NCBI RefSeq assembly: GCF_013911965.1
Contig: NZ_JACESE010000018.1
Coordinates: forward strand, 1 to 64,000
Direction of reading: 5' to 3'
Length of the DNA: 64,000 bases
Source: Phenylobacterium sp.
GTDB taxonomy: Bacteria; Pseudomonadota; Alphaproteobacteria; Caulobacterales; Caulobacteraceae
In this document: one piece after another, positions 1 through 9,755 of the stretch
How positions within the stretch are numbered: the first letter of the stretch is position 1
Layout: every line of letters starts with the position of its first letter
Notes under the pieces: generated by a model
The model's database searches: none
The model's input: only the letters and a program-made list of their open reading frames with translations
Told to the model about the DNA's origin: nothing
Position numbers and translations under genes: made by a program

Positions 1-85
1 CGACAAGCTGGCCAGGAACTTCCTCGCCGCCGTCCTGCTCGCCTCAACCCGCCTGTGGCTCAGAGCTTATGAGTCCACGCCCTAG
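1..85 (+). mobile_element. 3' end of an IS5-family transposase gene (partial)
   Basis: The first 85 bases read in one frame as the last 27 residues of a transposase (DKLARNFLAAVLLAST and then RLWLRAYESTP, stop). The YDKLARNFLA-type ending followed by a short hydrophobic helix is the usual C-terminus of IS5-family DDE transposases. The rest of the element lies outside the window. The stop TAG shares its bases with the stop of the opposing GFA gene (CTAG at 82-85). I infer that the right end of the element is at about base 81 and that CTAG is the target or its duplication, so the transposase stop may be supplied by the target. Family assignment rests only on the tail. Confidence 0.7.
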
Positions 86-504
86 GCCGGCGCGCGTTCG
101 CCGTAGCGCGGAATATCGGCGTCGAACGCCCACCAGTCGGCCTTGGAGTCGACATAGAAGTGGAAGCCGAGCGGCGGCTTGGCGGGCGCGTCCAGCGTGC
201 CGGCGCGAATCCGGACAAAGCCGGGACGGGCCGAGGTCCGGCTGAAGGCGGGCGAACCGCAACGGCCGCAGAAGACGCGCTCCTTGCCCGGCGAGGACTC
301 GAAGACCTGCAGCAGCTCTTCGCCGGCCAGGATCTCGAAGTCGGCCAGGGCCACCGGCATGTTGGCGGCGAAGGCCGCGCCCTGCGCCTTCCGGCACTGG
401 CTGCAGTGACAGAACTGGACCCCCGCCAGCGCGCCCGTGACGGCGTAGCGATAGCCGCCGCAAAGGCAGCCGCCGGTGTGCCGGATTGTGGTCGTCTCGC
501 TCAT
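82..504 (-). CDS. GFA / CENP-V family zinc-binding protein
   Basis: A 140-residue protein of the glutathione-dependent formaldehyde-activating (GFA) fold. The family signature is visible: GGCLCGGYRY near residue 12, CHCSQCR near residue 34 and FCGRCGS near residue 78, which supply the cysteines of two structural/catalytic zinc sites. The ATG at 504 follows GGAGG with good spacing. It starts 12 bases after the mdoH stop on the same strand, so it is probably the last gene of the mdoG-mdoH transcript. Substrate is unknown; most members are not proven formaldehyde enzymes. Its 3' end is touched by an IS5-family element but the reading frame looks complete. Confidence 0.88.
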   Translation of the reverse strand: MSETTTIRHTGGCLCGGYRYAVTGALAGVQFCHCSQCRKAQGAAFAANMPVALADFEILAGEELLQVFESSPGKERVFCGRCGSPAFSRTSARPGFVRIRAGTLDAPAKPPLGFHFYVDSKADWWAFDADIPRYGERAPA

Positions 505-516
505 CAAGGCCTCCGC

Positions 517-2523
517 TCAGGCGGCCTCCCGGACCCTCACGCGCGGCAGGGCCGGTGTGTGGACGGGCACGGGGGCGGCCATCAGCTTGTCGATCTGCCG
601 CCGGATCGCGGCCTCGCCTTCATGCCGCGCGCGCAGCTCCGCCGCACGCGAAATCACCCGCGGCGGGGCGACGTCCTCCGGCGTGCGGAAGAGGCCGAAA
701 CCCCGGTCCGACCTGGCGCGGGAGGTCCAGACCGTGAGGGGCGCCGACAGGACGAGGCCGAGCGCCAGGGGGCTCGTCCAGGCGAGCAGCATGGGATCGA
801 CGGCCATGGCCCCGGCGGCCCAGACCAGGCCCATCACCGTGTGGCGGCGATGACGGCGCCAGGCGTCGGCCAGGGAAATCTGCGGATCGTCGCGGGTCTG
901 GGCGTTCCAGCCTGAATCGCGGCCGAGCAGGACGTCGGCCACCGCGCGGCTCTGCATCAGCATCAGGGGTGCGGCCATCAGCGAGGAGAGGACGACCTCG
1001 CCCACGAATCCGGAGAACAGCCTGACCGCGCCTCCGAAGGCGCGTCGCGCCGCCGGAATCGCCGCCGCCAGGCCCACGGCCAGCAGCTTCGGCGCGAGCA
1101 GCAGCGCCATGGTCACGGCGAACAGCATGGCGGCGCCCGTGGGCGAGCCGGCGTCCGGAAGCGGCCGCTGCTGCGCCCAGACCAGGCCGCCCAGGACGAG
1201 GAAGCCCAGCCAGAGCGGCGCGGTGGCGTAGGAGAGGATGCCGCGCGCCAGGTGCAGCCGGCTGACCCAGTGCAGCCCCCGCGCCGGCAGCACGGCCGCA
1301 TGCTGGAGATTGCCCTGGCACCACCGGCGGTCGCGCACCGCCATGTCCGGCAGGGAGGGCGGAGCCTCCTCATAGCTGCCTTCCAGGTGGGCGGCCATTC
1401 GCACCGCCCAGCCGCCTCGGCGCAGAAGGGCGGCCTCGACGAAGTCGTGGCTCAGTATGTGGCCGCCGAAGGGCTTGCCGCCGCCGATGTGCGGCAGGCC
1501 CGCGCATGCGGCGAAGGCGCGCGTGCGAATGATGGCGTTGTGCCCCCAGTAGTTGCCCTCCGCGCCCGACCACCAGGCCTGGCCCTGCGCGACGGAGGGG
1601 CCGAAGACGCGGCCGGCGAACTGCTGCATGCGGGCGAACAGCGTTTCGCCGTTGATGATGGTCGGCAGGGTCTGGATCAGCCCGGCCTTGGGATCGGCCT
1701 CGAGGGCGGCGGTGAGCCGCACAAGCGTGTCCCCGCTCATCAGGCTGTCGGCGTCGAGGATCACCATGCCCTCGTAGCCGGCTCCGAACTGGCGCACCCA
1801 GTCGGCGATGTTGCCGGCCTTCTTGTCCCGGTTCATCGCCCGCCGGCGATAGAAGAAGCGGTCCGGCGCGCCGGTGCGCGCCCGCCGGCGAAGCACGCCG
1901 GTGGCCTCGGCGCGGGCGATGTCCGGATCGCGCGTGTCCGACAGCACATAGATGTCGTAGAGCTCGGCCACGCCGCAGGCGGCCAGGTCCTCATGGATGG
2001 CCTCGACGCCGGCCAGCACCCGCCCCGGGTCCTCATTGTAGACCGGCGCCAGCAGCGCGGTGCGGGTGAGGATCACCGGCCGTGCGCTCCAGCGGGCCTG
2101 AGCCGCGCGCCAGGAGAGGACGAGTCCGGCCGCCGCGCTCAGGAAGGCGAAGGCGATCCAGGCGAAGAGGATGCAGAAGAGGGCGAGCATGCCCGCGTCG
2201 GCCGGACCGAAGCCGCCGGGCGCGAGCAGATCGGCCATGCTCAGGCCGGCCGCAGCGGTCATGGCCGCGGTCATGCCGATCAGCAATGCCCGCCGCCAGG
2301 CCGGGGAGCCGAGCTCGGCCCGGGCGCCGGGGGCGAGGTCGAGCCGCTGTTCGGGCATGTCCAGCGGCTGGCGCGGGGGCAGGGAGCGCAGGGCCGGTTG
2401 ATCGGCCTTGGGCGGGCGCGCAGCGGGCCGGGCCTGGGGGCGGCGGCGCGGGCGCGCCGGCGGCCGCGCGCGCGGCGGCCGCTTTCGCGCCGGACGGACG
2501 GGCGAGGGGGTCAGGCTGTCCAT
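517..2523 (-). CDS. mdoH: Glucans biosynthesis glucosyltransferase H
   Basis: A 668-residue inner-membrane GT2 glucosyltransferase that polymerises UDP-glucose into osmoregulated periplasmic glucan. The GT-A catalytic features are in order: APVYNEDP, LSDTRD, DADSLM, SHDFVEA, and the RDRRWCQGNL (Q/RxxRW) motif. Two transmembrane segments precede the catalytic domain and several follow it. The start at 2523 overlaps the end of the upstream glucan gene by 13 bases, which suggests translational coupling. Residues about 8-45 are an unusually Arg/Pro-rich cytosolic leader (for example RPARKRPPRARPPARPRRRP) that is longer and more basic than I expect for the family core. The family is well recognised; regulation is not visible. 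Confidence 0.93.
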   Translation of the reverse strand: MDSLTPSPVRPARKRPPRARPPARPRRRPQARPAARPPKADQPALRSLPPRQPLDMPEQRLDLAPGARAELGSPAWRRALLIGMTAAMTAAAGLSMADLLAPGGFGPADAGMLALFCILFAWIAFAFLSAAAGLVLSWRAAQARWSARPVILTRTALLAPVYNEDPGRVLAGVEAIHEDLAACGVAELYDIYVLSDTRDPDIARAEATGVLRRRARTGAPDRFFYRRRAMNRDKKAGNIADWVRQFGAGYEGMVILDADSLMSGDTLVRLTAALEADPKAGLIQTLPTIINGETLFARMQQFAGRVFGPSVAQGQAWWSGAEGNYWGHNAIIRTRAFAACAGLPHIGGGKPFGGHILSHDFVEAALLRRGGWAVRMAAHLEGSYEEAPPSLPDMAVRDRRWCQGNLQHAAVLPARGLHWVSRLHLARGILSYATAPLWLGFLVLGGLVWAQQRPLPDAGSPTGAAMLFAVTMALLLAPKLLAVGLAAAIPAARRAFGGAVRLFSGFVGEVVLSSLMAAPLMLMQSRAVADVLLGRDSGWNAQTRDDPQISLADAWRRHRRHTVMGLVWAAGAMAVDPMLLAWTSPLALGLVLSAPLTVWTSRARSDRGFGLFRTPEDVAPPRVISRAAELRARHEGEAAIRRQIDKLMAAPVPVHTPALPRVRVREAA

Positions 2524-4028
2524 CGGCGGGTCCAAACTTCCGATCTGGGGGCGCTCTCGTCGAGGAGGCGCGCGCGGAGTTCCACTTCGCGCGCCTCGCC
2601 GGGGGCGAATTCGAAGGCCAGCCGCCAGCCGCCCGTCACCGGGTTCGGCTCGGCCACGACGTTGCGGACGGGCCGGCTGCCGGCCCTGACCTCGGGGCGG
2701 AGGGCGACGGCCGCCGGGGCGCCTTCGAACTCGATCATCACGCGTCGCCAGCCGCCGTCGTCCCCCCGGCCCTCGCGCCAGAGCGCGGCCTGGGCCAGGT
2801 CGGCGGCCGACGGTTCCGGCCCCCAGCGGAGGCGGTAGTCGAGCGCCTGCGGACGGCCGGGCCGCAGGATGCCGTCCGGGCGCCACTCGGCGACGATGTT
2901 GTCCACCGCCTCGGACCGGGCCGGGATCTCGACGAGCCGGACCTCGCCTTCGCCCCAGTGGGCCTGCGGCTCGACCCAGAGGCTGGGACGCAGATCGTAG
3001 CGCGCCTCCAGGTCGCGATAGGCCGAAAAGCCCTTCGCCCGCTGAAGGAGGCCGAAGCCGCGGGGGCCGGCGTCCTGAAAGCCGCTGGCCTGAAGTTCCC
3101 CCTGAGGATTGGACAGCGGCCGCCAGAGGCGTTCGCCCGCGCCGTTGGCCATGGCGAGCCCGTCGGAATCGTGCACCCGGGGCCGGAAGTCGTCGAAGCG
3201 TCCCGCCGTCTGGGGATCGAACAGGAACATGCTGGTGAGCGGGGCGAAGCCGACTCGCGCGACCTCGGTGCGCGGATGCAGCCGCGCCCGGACGTCGGTG
3301 AAGGTCGCCTCGCCCGGCGTGATGGTGAACTGATAGGCGCCGGTCAGGCTCGCGCTGTCCATCAGGGCGTAGACCACCAGGCTCGTATCGCCTCGGTCCG
3401 GGCGCACCAGCCAGAAGGACCGGAAGCGGGGGAACTCCTCGCCCGCCTCGCCGGCGCCGATGGCCAGGCCGCGGGCCGAGGCGCCGTAGACGCCGCCCTT
3501 GGCCACGGCGCGGAAATAGCTCGCGCCCAGGAAGGCCGTCACCTCGTCGAACTTGTCGGCGCGGTTCAGGGGATAGAGCAGGCGCACGCCGGCGAAGCCC
3601 AGGTTCGGATCGTCCAGCGCGACGAGGTCGCTCAAGGGACCGCGGCCGTAGCGGAACATGTGCGGGTCGTAGGCGACCGGCCGCGTCGCGCCGTCGGCCA
3701 CCTCGAAGACCTCGACCTTCTCCGGGAAGAGCCCCCCGCGATGGAAGAACTGGGCGCGGAAGGGCAGGGGCTGGTCGGCCCATAGCGCCCTGTCGTCGTG
3801 AAAGCCGAGCTGGCGGTAGGTGTCGTAGTCCAGGGCGGCGAGCGCTGCGGGCAGGCGGCGGTCCGGCTCGGCGAAGGGCCGATCCGCCAGGTCCCGCGCC
3901 AGGGCGTCCACCGCGCCGAAGCCGAAAGGCGCAGGCCCCGCGGCGCCCAGCATCAGCGCCGACCCCGCAAGGACCAGATCGCGACGGCTCAGGCCCTTCG
4001 CGGCCGTGCTGAAGGCTCCGGATGACAC
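2511..4028 (-). CDS. mdoG: Periplasmic glucan biosynthesis protein, MdoG/OpgD family
   Basis: A 505-residue periplasmic protein needed with MdoH for osmoregulated periplasmic glucan synthesis or release. The MdoG fold is clear in stretches such as FDEVTAFLGASYFRA, GLAIGAGEAGEEFPRFRSFW and FEFAPGE near the C-terminus. The N-terminus carries a twin-arginine type signal (LSRRDLVLAGSALMLGAAG), as in OpgD rather than the Sec-exported OpgG. I chose GTG at 4028 because it places the RR motif near residue 14 and has AGGGAG upstream; the frame remains open further upstream, but that lies over the recA leader. The end overlaps mdoH by 13 bases. Whether to call it OpgG or OpgD cannot be settled from sequence alone. 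Confidence 0.88.
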   Translation of the reverse strand: MSSGAFSTAAKGLSRRDLVLAGSALMLGAAGPAPFGFGAVDALARDLADRPFAEPDRRLPAALAALDYDTYRQLGFHDDRALWADQPLPFRAQFFHRGGLFPEKVEVFEVADGATRPVAYDPHMFRYGRGPLSDLVALDDPNLGFAGVRLLYPLNRADKFDEVTAFLGASYFRAVAKGGVYGASARGLAIGAGEAGEEFPRFRSFWLVRPDRGDTSLVVYALMDSASLTGAYQFTITPGEATFTDVRARLHPRTEVARVGFAPLTSMFLFDPQTAGRFDDFRPRVHDSDGLAMANGAGERLWRPLSNPQGELQASGFQDAGPRGFGLLQRAKGFSAYRDLEARYDLRPSLWVEPQAHWGEGEVRLVEIPARSEAVDNIVAEWRPDGILRPGRPQALDYRLRWGPEPSAADLAQAALWREGRGDDGGWRRVMIEFEGAPAAVALRPEVRAGSRPVRNVVAEPNPVTGGWRLAFEFAPGEAREVELRARLLDESAPRSEVWTRRWTA

Positions 4029-4486
4029 GCCGGCTTCGGCTCCCTGGCTGTGGAGGTCAGGCCCCGTGTCGGGGACCGGTTTGGCCAAAGAAGGGCCAGA
4101 ACGCGGAATCGCTCCCGAAATTGTGACCCGAACTGAGCCGGCGCCTACGAGGTGTGCAGATGACGGGAAGTTCGGCGGCCCAGGCTCGCATTTGGGCGAC
4201 CGGCGTTCCGCCCTCGCGGGCGAGCTCGCCAAGGCGCTCGGGGCCAGGGGCCTGATCGGCGGGGACCCGGACGGGCAGGGCGCCCGAGCAATGCCGCATG
4301 GAGCCGCTGGAGCCGTGAGCGCGCCCGCGCGCGCCGGGCGCGGCTCGCCGTCGGGCGGGGCCGGGGAGAACATCTTGCGAACAGAGAACAAATCCGGTAC
4401 GCATGGTTCTCGCGGCGGACAGGCGGGCCAAAGGCCAGGTCCGCCCGCCGCATCGGCGGAATCATGGGATAAGGGGTCCCTCTCAA
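4029..4486. other. Divergent intergenic region between mdoG and recA
   Basis: No protein-coding gene is convincing in this 458-base stretch. It must hold the minus-strand promoter for mdoGH and the plus-strand promoter for recA. The recA side has a clear SOS box at 4368-4382. A TTGCGA at 4375-4380, overlapping that box, could be a -35 element, but no good -10 is evident. The open frames here are G/C-bias artefacts. Confidence 0.6.
4368..4382 (+). promoter_or_regulatory. LexA (SOS) box upstream of recA
   Basis: The sequence GAAC, seven bases (ATCTTGC), GAAC matches the alphaproteobacterial LexA operator GAAC-N7-GAAC (equally GTTC-N7-GTTC). It lies about 105 bases before the recA start and overlaps a possible -35 element, as expected for LexA repression. 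A third GAAC follows at 4386-4389. The motif is read directly; binding is inferred from family knowledge. Confidence 0.85.
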
Positions 4487-5554
4487 ATGGCACAGTCGGC
4501 ATTGAAACTGGTGGGACGCGAAGAAGGCGATAAGCAGCGCGCGCTCGAGGCGGCGCTGTCTCAGATCGATCGGGCTTTCGGCAAGGGCTCGGTGATGAAG
4601 CTGGGCGACAAGGGCAAGATCGTGGAGATCGAGTCCTATTCGACCGGCTCGCTCGGGCTCGACCTGGCGCTCGGGATCGGCGGCCTGCCCAAGGGGCGGA
4701 TCGTGGAGATCTACGGGCCGGAAAGCTCGGGCAAGACCACGCTCGCCCTGCATGTGGTCGCCGAGGTGCAGAAGGCCGGCGGCACGGCCGCCTTCGTGGA
4801 CGCCGAGCACGCGCTCGACCCGTCCTACGCCCACAAGCTCGGCGTGAACCTGGACGATCTCCTGGTCTCCCAGCCCGACACGGGCGAGCAGGCGCTCGAG
4901 ATCACCGACACCCTGGTGCGTTCGGGCGCCATCGACATCATCGTCATCGACTCCGTGGCCGCGCTGACGCCGCGGGCGGAAATCGAAGGCGAGATGGGCG
5001 ACAGCCTGCCGGGCCTCCAGGCCCGCCTGATGAGCCAGGCCCTGCGCAAGCTGACGGCGTCCATCTCCAAGGCCAAGACGCTCGTCATCTTCATCAACCA
5101 GATCCGCATGAAGATCGGCGTGATGTACGGCAGCCCGGAGACGACCACGGGCGGCAACGCCCTGAAGTTCTACGCCTCGGTGCGTCTCGACATCCGCCGC
5201 ACCGGCTCGGTCAAGCAGCGCGACGAGATCGTCGGCAACAATGTCCGGGTCAAGGTGGTGAAGAACAAGGTCGCTCCGCCGTTCCGCGAGGTCGAGTTCG
5301 ACATCATGTACGGCGAGGGCATCTCCAAGCTGGGCGAGATCATCGACCTGGGCGTCAAGGCCGGGGTTGTGGAGAAATCCGGCTCCTGGTTCTCGTTCAA
5401 CAGCCAGCGCATCGGCCAGGGCCGCGACAATGTCCGCGAGTTCCTGAAGGCCAATCGCGACGTGGCCGACGAGATCGAGAAGGCTGTCCGCGGCGCCACC
5501 TCCAAGATCGAGGAGGAGTTGCTGGTGGGCGGGCCCGAGGACGCCGAGGACTAA
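4487..5554 (+). CDS. recA: Recombinase RecA
   Basis: A 355-residue RecA, which coats single-stranded DNA for homologous recombination and stimulates LexA self-cleavage. Visible features are the Walker A motif GPESSGKTT near residue 76, the DAEHALDP segment, the Walker B strand [10 protein letters not shown], the mobile loop with [18 protein letters not shown], and [22 protein letters not shown] used MAQSALKLV at 4487 rather than the upstream in-frame ATG at 4403, because RecA proteins begin here and the earlier frame runs through the promoter and SOS box. A strong terminator lies downstream at 5659-5689. Confidence 0.98.
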   Translation: MAQSALKLVGREEGDKQRALEAALSQIDRAFGKGSVMKLGDKGKIVEIESYSTGSLGLDLALGIGGLPKGRIVEIYGPESSGKTTLALHVVAEVQKAGGTAAFVDAEHALDPSYAHKLGVNLDDLLVSQPDTGEQALEITDTLVRSGAIDIIVIDSVAALTPRAEIEGEMGDSLPGLQARLMSQALRKLTASISKAKTLVIFINQIRMKIGVMYGSPETTTGGNALKFYASVRLDIRRTGSVKQRDEIVGNNVRVKVVKNKVAPPFREVEFDIMYGEGISKLGEIIDLGVKAGVVEKSGSWFSFNSQRIGQGRDNVREFLKANRDVADEIEKAVRGATSKIEEELLVGGPEDAED

Positions 5555-5658
5555 GCTTTCCGCCGCGCGGCGTCGCGACCGCCCGGACCGGGCGTCCCCG
5601 CCGACACAGGCGCCCGGCTCTGATCTGGACCCCAACGCGCCGCCGCATCGGCGGAGGA

Positions 5659-5689
5659 GGACGCCCTGGCTCGCCCGGGGCGTCCTTTT
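5659..5689 (+). terminator. Rho-independent terminator after recA
   Basis: An 8-bp stem, GGACGCCC pairing with GGGCGTCC, is followed directly by TTTTCCTTTT. It lies 105 bases after the recA stop and before alaS, so the two genes probably form separate transcripts. Confidence 0.85.
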
Positions 5690-5772
5690 CCTTTTGCGGT
5701 GGGAGGCAACTCCCTTAAACGACGGCGAAACTTCCCCTGCGCAGCCCGCCTGCCACTGCCTATATGCAAGCC

Positions 5773-8334
5773 ATGACGAGCCTCAATCAGATCCGCAGCA
5801 CCTTCATCGACTTCTTCAAGGTCCGCGACCACCTCGTCGTGCCCTCGGCCCCGCTCGTGCCGCAGGACGATCCGACGCTGATGTTCGTCAACGCCGGCAT
5901 GGTGCCGTTTAAGAACTACTTCACGGGCGCGGCGACTCCGCCGGCGCCGCGCGCCGTCTCCTCCCAGAAGTGCGTCCGCGCGGGCGGCAAGCACAACGAC
6001 CTGGACAATGTCGGCTACACTGCGCGTCACCACACCTTCTTCGAAATGCTGGGGAACTTCTCCTTCGGCGACTATTTCAAGGAAGGGGCGATCGAGTCCG
6101 CCTGGACCCTGATCACCAAGGAGTTCGGCCTCTCCAAGGACAAGCTGCTCGTCACCGTCTTCCATACCGACGAGGAGGCGGCGAACCTGTGGAAGAAGAT
6201 CGCCGGCTTCTCCGACGATCGCATCATCCGCATCGCCACCGCGGACAACTTCTGGTCCATGGGCGACACCGGCCCCTGCGGCCCCTGTTCGGAGATCTTC
6301 ATCGATCAGGGTCCGGAACTGGCCGGCGGCCCTCCCGGCAGCCCGGACGAGGACGGCGACCGGTTCCTGGAGTTCTGGAACCTCGTCTTCATGCAGTTCG
6401 AGCGCTTCGAGGACGGGACCGAGCGCCCGCTGCCCAAGCCGCAGATCGACACCGGCATGGGCCTGGAGCGCATGGCCGCCATCATGCAGGGCGTGAAGTC
6501 GAACTATGAGACGGACCTGTTCCGCACCCTGATCGCCGCCTCCGAGGACGCGACGGGCGTGAAGGCGGAGGGCGCGGCGACCCCGTCGCACCGGGTCATC
6601 GCCGACCACCTGCGCTCCACCAGCTTCCTGATCGCCGACGGCGTCTCGCCCTCCAACGAAGGCCGCGGCTATGTGCTGCGCCGGATCATGCGCCGGGCCA
6701 TGCGCCACGCCCACATCCTGGGCGCCGCCGAGCCGCTGATGCACCGGCTCGTGCCCACCCTCGTCCAGGAGATGGGCGAGGCCTATCCGGAGCTGCGCCG
6801 CGCCGAGCCGGTGATCACCGAGACCCTCCGCCAGGAGGAAGAACGCTTCCGCCGGACGCTCGGCCGCGGCATGACCCTGCTGGAAGAGGCGACGGCCGAA
6901 CTGTCCGAAGGCGGGGTCCTGCCGGGCGAGACCGCCTTCAAGCTCTACGACACCTACGGTTTCCCGCTCGACCTGACCCAGGACGCGGTGCGCGCCAAGG
7001 GCGTGACCGTCGATCTGGAAGGCTTCGATGCGGCCATGAAGCGCCAGAAGGACCAGGCGCGCGAGGCCTGGACGGGCTCGGGCCAGGTGGCGGCTGCGGC
7101 CGAGTGGTTCGCCCTCCGTGATCGGCTGGGCCCCACCGCCTTCGTGGGCTACGACACCACCGAGGCCACGGGCGAAACCCTGTCGATCGTGGTGGAGGGC
7201 GTCGAGACCGATCGCCTGCCGGCCGCAGCGACCGGCCAGGTCCTGTTCGATCGCACGCCCTTCTACGCCGAGAGCGGCGGTCAGGCCGGCGATGTCGGCG
7301 AGGTGGAGTGGGACGGCGGCCGCGGCCGCATCCTCGACACCCAGAAGCAGGCCGGCGACCTGCACGTCCACGTGCTGGAAGTCACCGAGGGCGAACTCGT
7401 CCCCGGCGCGCGGGTGCGCCTGGCGGTCGACGCCGAGCGGCGCACGGCCACGCGCGCCAACCATTCGGCCACCCACCTGCTGCACGCGGCCCTGCGCAAT
7501 GTGCTTGGCCCCCACGTGTCGCAGAAGGGCCAGATGGTGGATGGCGAGCGCATCCGCTTCGACTTCAGCCACGGCCAGCCGCTGACGCCGGACGAGATCG
7601 ACCGCATCGAGGCCGAGGTGAACGCCGTCGTCCGCCAGAACCTGCCCGCCGAGACCAAGGACATGGCGCCTCAGGAGGCGATCGAGGCCGGCGCCATGGC
7701 TCTGTTCGGCGAGAAGTACGGCGACGTCGTGCGCGTGCTGACCCTGGGCCATGCCCTGGAAGGGGAAGGCGCCTATTCGGTCGAGCTGTGCGGCGGCACC
7801 CATGTGGCGCGCACCGGCGACATCGCCCTTTTCAAGATCGTCTCCGAGGGCGGCGTGGCCGCCGGCGTTCGCCGGATCGAGGCCCTGACCGGAGAGGCGG
7901 CGCGCCGCTGGCTGCTGGACCAGGCCCAGGTCGCCCGTTCCCTGGCCGAGCAGTTCAAGGTTCCCGTGGCCGAGGTCGGCGCCCGCGTCGAAGCCCTGGA
8001 GGCCCAGCGCCGCAAGCTCGAGAAGGAGCTGGCGCGCGTCATGGACGGCGTCGGCGGCAAGGACCTGCGGCCCATCGCCGAGGAGTTCAAGAAGCAGGTC
8101 GCCGACGGGATCATCGCCCTGATCGGCGTGGCCGAGGGCAAGGCCGCCGTCACCGTGGCGGTGACCGGCGCGGCCAAGGACCGCTTCGCCGCCCCGGATC
8201 TGGCCAAGGCCGCCGTGGTCGCCATGGGCGGCCAGGGCGCGGGCGGCCGGCCCGACTTCGCCCAGGGCGGCGCGCCGGACGGGGCCAAGGCCGAGGAAGG
8301 CCTGGCGGCGATCAAGGCGGCCATCGCCGGCTGA
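5773..8334 (+). CDS. alaS: Alanine--tRNA ligase
   Basis: An 853-residue class II alanyl-tRNA synthetase. The catalytic core shows motif 1 ([19 protein letters not shown]), motif 3 ([11 protein letters not shown]) and the [17 protein letters not shown] segment. The editing domain shows the zinc ligands [11 protein letters not shown] and CGGTHV, and the C-terminal DHHA1-like region is present. ATG at 5764 is also in frame; I prefer the ATG at 5773, which gives the family's usual [11 protein letters not shown] start. No T-box or other leader structure was recognised in the 80 bases between the recA terminator and the start. Confidence 0.97.
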   Translation: MTSLNQIRSTFIDFFKVRDHLVVPSAPLVPQDDPTLMFVNAGMVPFKNYFTGAATPPAPRAVSSQKCVRAGGKHNDLDNVGYTARHHTFFEMLGNFSFGDYFKEGAIESAWTLITKEFGLSKDKLLVTVFHTDEEAANLWKKIAGFSDDRIIRIATADNFWSMGDTGPCGPCSEIFIDQGPELAGGPPGSPDEDGDRFLEFWNLVFMQFERFEDGTERPLPKPQIDTGMGLERMAAIMQGVKSNYETDLFRTLIAASEDATGVKAEGAATPSHRVIADHLRSTSFLIADGVSPSNEGRGYVLRRIMRRAMRHAHILGAAEPLMHRLVPTLVQEMGEAYPELRRAEPVITETLRQEEERFRRTLGRGMTLLEEATAELSEGGVLPGETAFKLYDTYGFPLDLTQDAVRAKGVTVDLEGFDAAMKRQKDQAREAWTGSGQVAAAAEWFALRDRLGPTAFVGYDTTEATGETLSIVVEGVETDRLPAAATGQVLFDRTPFYAESGGQAGDVGEVEWDGGRGRILDTQKQAGDLHVHVLEVTEGELVPGARVRLAVDAERRTATRANHSATHLLHAALRNVLGPHVSQKGQMVDGERIRFDFSHGQPLTPDEIDRIEAEVNAVVRQNLPAETKDMAPQEAIEAGAMALFGEKYGDVVRVLTLGHALEGEGAYSVELCGGTHVARTGDIALFKIVSEGGVAAGVRRIEALTGEAARRWLLDQAQVARSLAEQFKVPVAEVGARVEALEAQRRKLEKELARVMDGVGGKDLRPIAEEFKKQVADGIIALIGVAEGKAAVTVAVTGAAKDRFAAPDLAKAAVVAMGGQGAGGRPDFAQGGAPDGAKAEEGLAAIKAAIAG

Positions 8335-8358
8335 TCGCCGCGCAGGCGTGCGCCCGGT

Positions 8359-8763
8359 TCAGGCCGCCGGCGGGCGCACGCAGGCCAGCTTGTTGCCCTG
8401 CGGGTCGCGGACATAGGCCGCGTACCAGCCGTCGCCATAATGTGGGCGCATGCCCGGCGCGCCCTCGTCGGTCCCGCCATTGGCCATGGCCGCGGCGTAG
8501 AAGGCGTCCACCACGTCCGGCGTCTGGGCGTAGAAGCCGAGCATGACGCCGTTGCCGGCCCTGGCCGGCTGGCCGTCGAACGGCTTGCAGATCCAGACCG
8601 ACTGGCCGCTCGCGTCGCCTTCGCGGCCATAGCCGGTCCAGCCCTCGAACTCATGCTGGCGCTTCAGGCCCAAGGTGGCGAGGACGGCGTCGTAGAAGGC
8701 CTGGGCCGCGCCGTGGTCCTCGGCCCCCAGGGTGACATAGCCGATCGTCGGCGGATGGTTCAT
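8359..8763 (-). CDS. VOC (glyoxalase-fold) family protein
   Basis: A 134-residue single vicinal-oxygen-chelate domain protein. It starts IGYVTLGAEDHGAAQAFYDAVL and ends YAAYVRDPQGNKLACV, which is the paired beta-alpha-beta-beta-beta layout of the fold with the terminal D-P-x-G-N-K signature. Many such proteins are annotated as glyoxalase/bleomycin-resistance-like, but the substrate cannot be deduced. It converges on alaS with a 24-base gap and no terminator is visible. Confidence 0.85.
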   Translation of the reverse strand: MNHPPTIGYVTLGAEDHGAAQAFYDAVLATLGLKRQHEFEGWTGYGREGDASGQSVWICKPFDGQPARAGNGVMLGFYAQTPDVVDAFYAAAMANGGTDEGAPGMRPHYGDGWYAAYVRDPQGNKLACVRPPAA

Positions 8764-8822
8764 GGATGCTCTCCCGTCATCGGGGCCCCCTTGGCCCGCG
8801 ACTGGAACATAACAAGAACAAT

Positions 8823-9740
8823 CTAGCTGAGGAAGTGGGCGATCAGGGTCAGGGTCAGGGCGCTCAGCACGGTTCCGGCCACCACGGCCTCGGCCGCGCC
8901 GCGGGCGAAGACGCCAAAGGCCCGTGTCTGGATGAAGACGTTCACCGCCGTGGGACATGCCGCCAGCAGGGTCGCCGTGGCGCGCGCCTCGGCCGATGCG
9001 CCCACAAGGCCGAGCGCGATCCAGACGAGGAGGGGGGCGGCCAGCAGCTTGACGCCCAGCGCCAGGGCGAGCGGCGACAGGTCCCGTCGGGCCGGGAGAC
9101 CGCCGTCTCGTCCGATCAGGCCCCCCAGGGCGACGAGGGCCACCGGGCTGGCGGTCGCCGCGAGCAGGCTCAGGCCCTGGTCGGCCAGGCCGGGCGGCCG
9201 CACGCCTGTCGCCGAGAGGGCGAGGCCGGTTGCGGCGCCGAGGACCGTGGGGTTGGCCAGGACGCGCCGCAGGGCCGCGCCGATCCCCAGGCTGGCTGCG
9301 CCGGTCTGGAGGATGGCGATCGCCACGCCCATCAGCAGGATGAAGTCCACCGCCACCAGGGTGGCGGCCAGCGGGCGCACGGCGGTCCCCAGCACGGCGA
9401 CCGCCAGCGGGGCGCCGAGGAAGGCCGTATTGCCCACCACGCTCACCATCGGCAGGCCGGCGGCCGCCTGCGGGGTCCAGCCGGCGCGGCGCGCGAACGC
9501 CCAGACGGCCAGGATCAGGCCGGCCATGGCGGCGCCGTAGGCGCCGAGCGCCACGGCCTGGCCTGCGTCGGGCGGCGGGGCGTCGCCCAGCCAGCGGATC
9601 AGGAGGGCCGGGAAACCGATCCAGAAGGTGTAGGCCGACAGCCAGCCGCCGATGCGCGCGTTCAGCAGGCCCAGGCGGCCGGCCAGGGCGCCCGCCGCGA
9701 TGATGGCGAAGAAGGGCGCAATGCGCGCGATGAGCTCCAC
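8823..9740 (-). CDS. AEC family transporter
   Basis: A 305-residue membrane protein of the auxin efflux carrier / bile-acid-like AEC family. About ten hydrophobic helices are visible in two halves separated by a polar loop near residues 160-190, with the family's N-terminal RIAPFFAIIAAGALAGR stretch and a C-terminal CPTAVNVFIQTRAFG segment. Bacterial members export or import small organic anions such as malonate or malate; the substrate here is unknown. It is 15 bases downstream of the DUF2939 gene stop, on the same strand, so co-transcription is likely. Confidence 0.85.
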   Translation of the reverse strand: MELIARIAPFFAIIAAGALAGRLGLLNARIGGWLSAYTFWIGFPALLIRWLGDAPPPDAGQAVALGAYGAAMAGLILAVWAFARRAGWTPQAAAGLPMVSVVGNTAFLGAPLAVAVLGTAVRPLAATLVAVDFILLMGVAIAILQTGAASLGIGAALRRVLANPTVLGAATGLALSATGVRPPGLADQGLSLLAATASPVALVALGGLIGRDGGLPARRDLSPLALALGVKLLAAPLLVWIALGLVGASAEARATATLLAACPTAVNVFIQTRAFGVFARGAAEAVVAGTVLSALTLTLIAHFLS

Positions 9741-9755
9741 GGTCGCCGAATGCGC

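Noticed and set aside
1252-2838. Long plus-strand open frame (about 528 codons) over mdoH and mdoG
   Set aside because: It is antisense to well-recognised genes, has low-complexity composition typical of G/C-rich antisense frames, and shows no domain.
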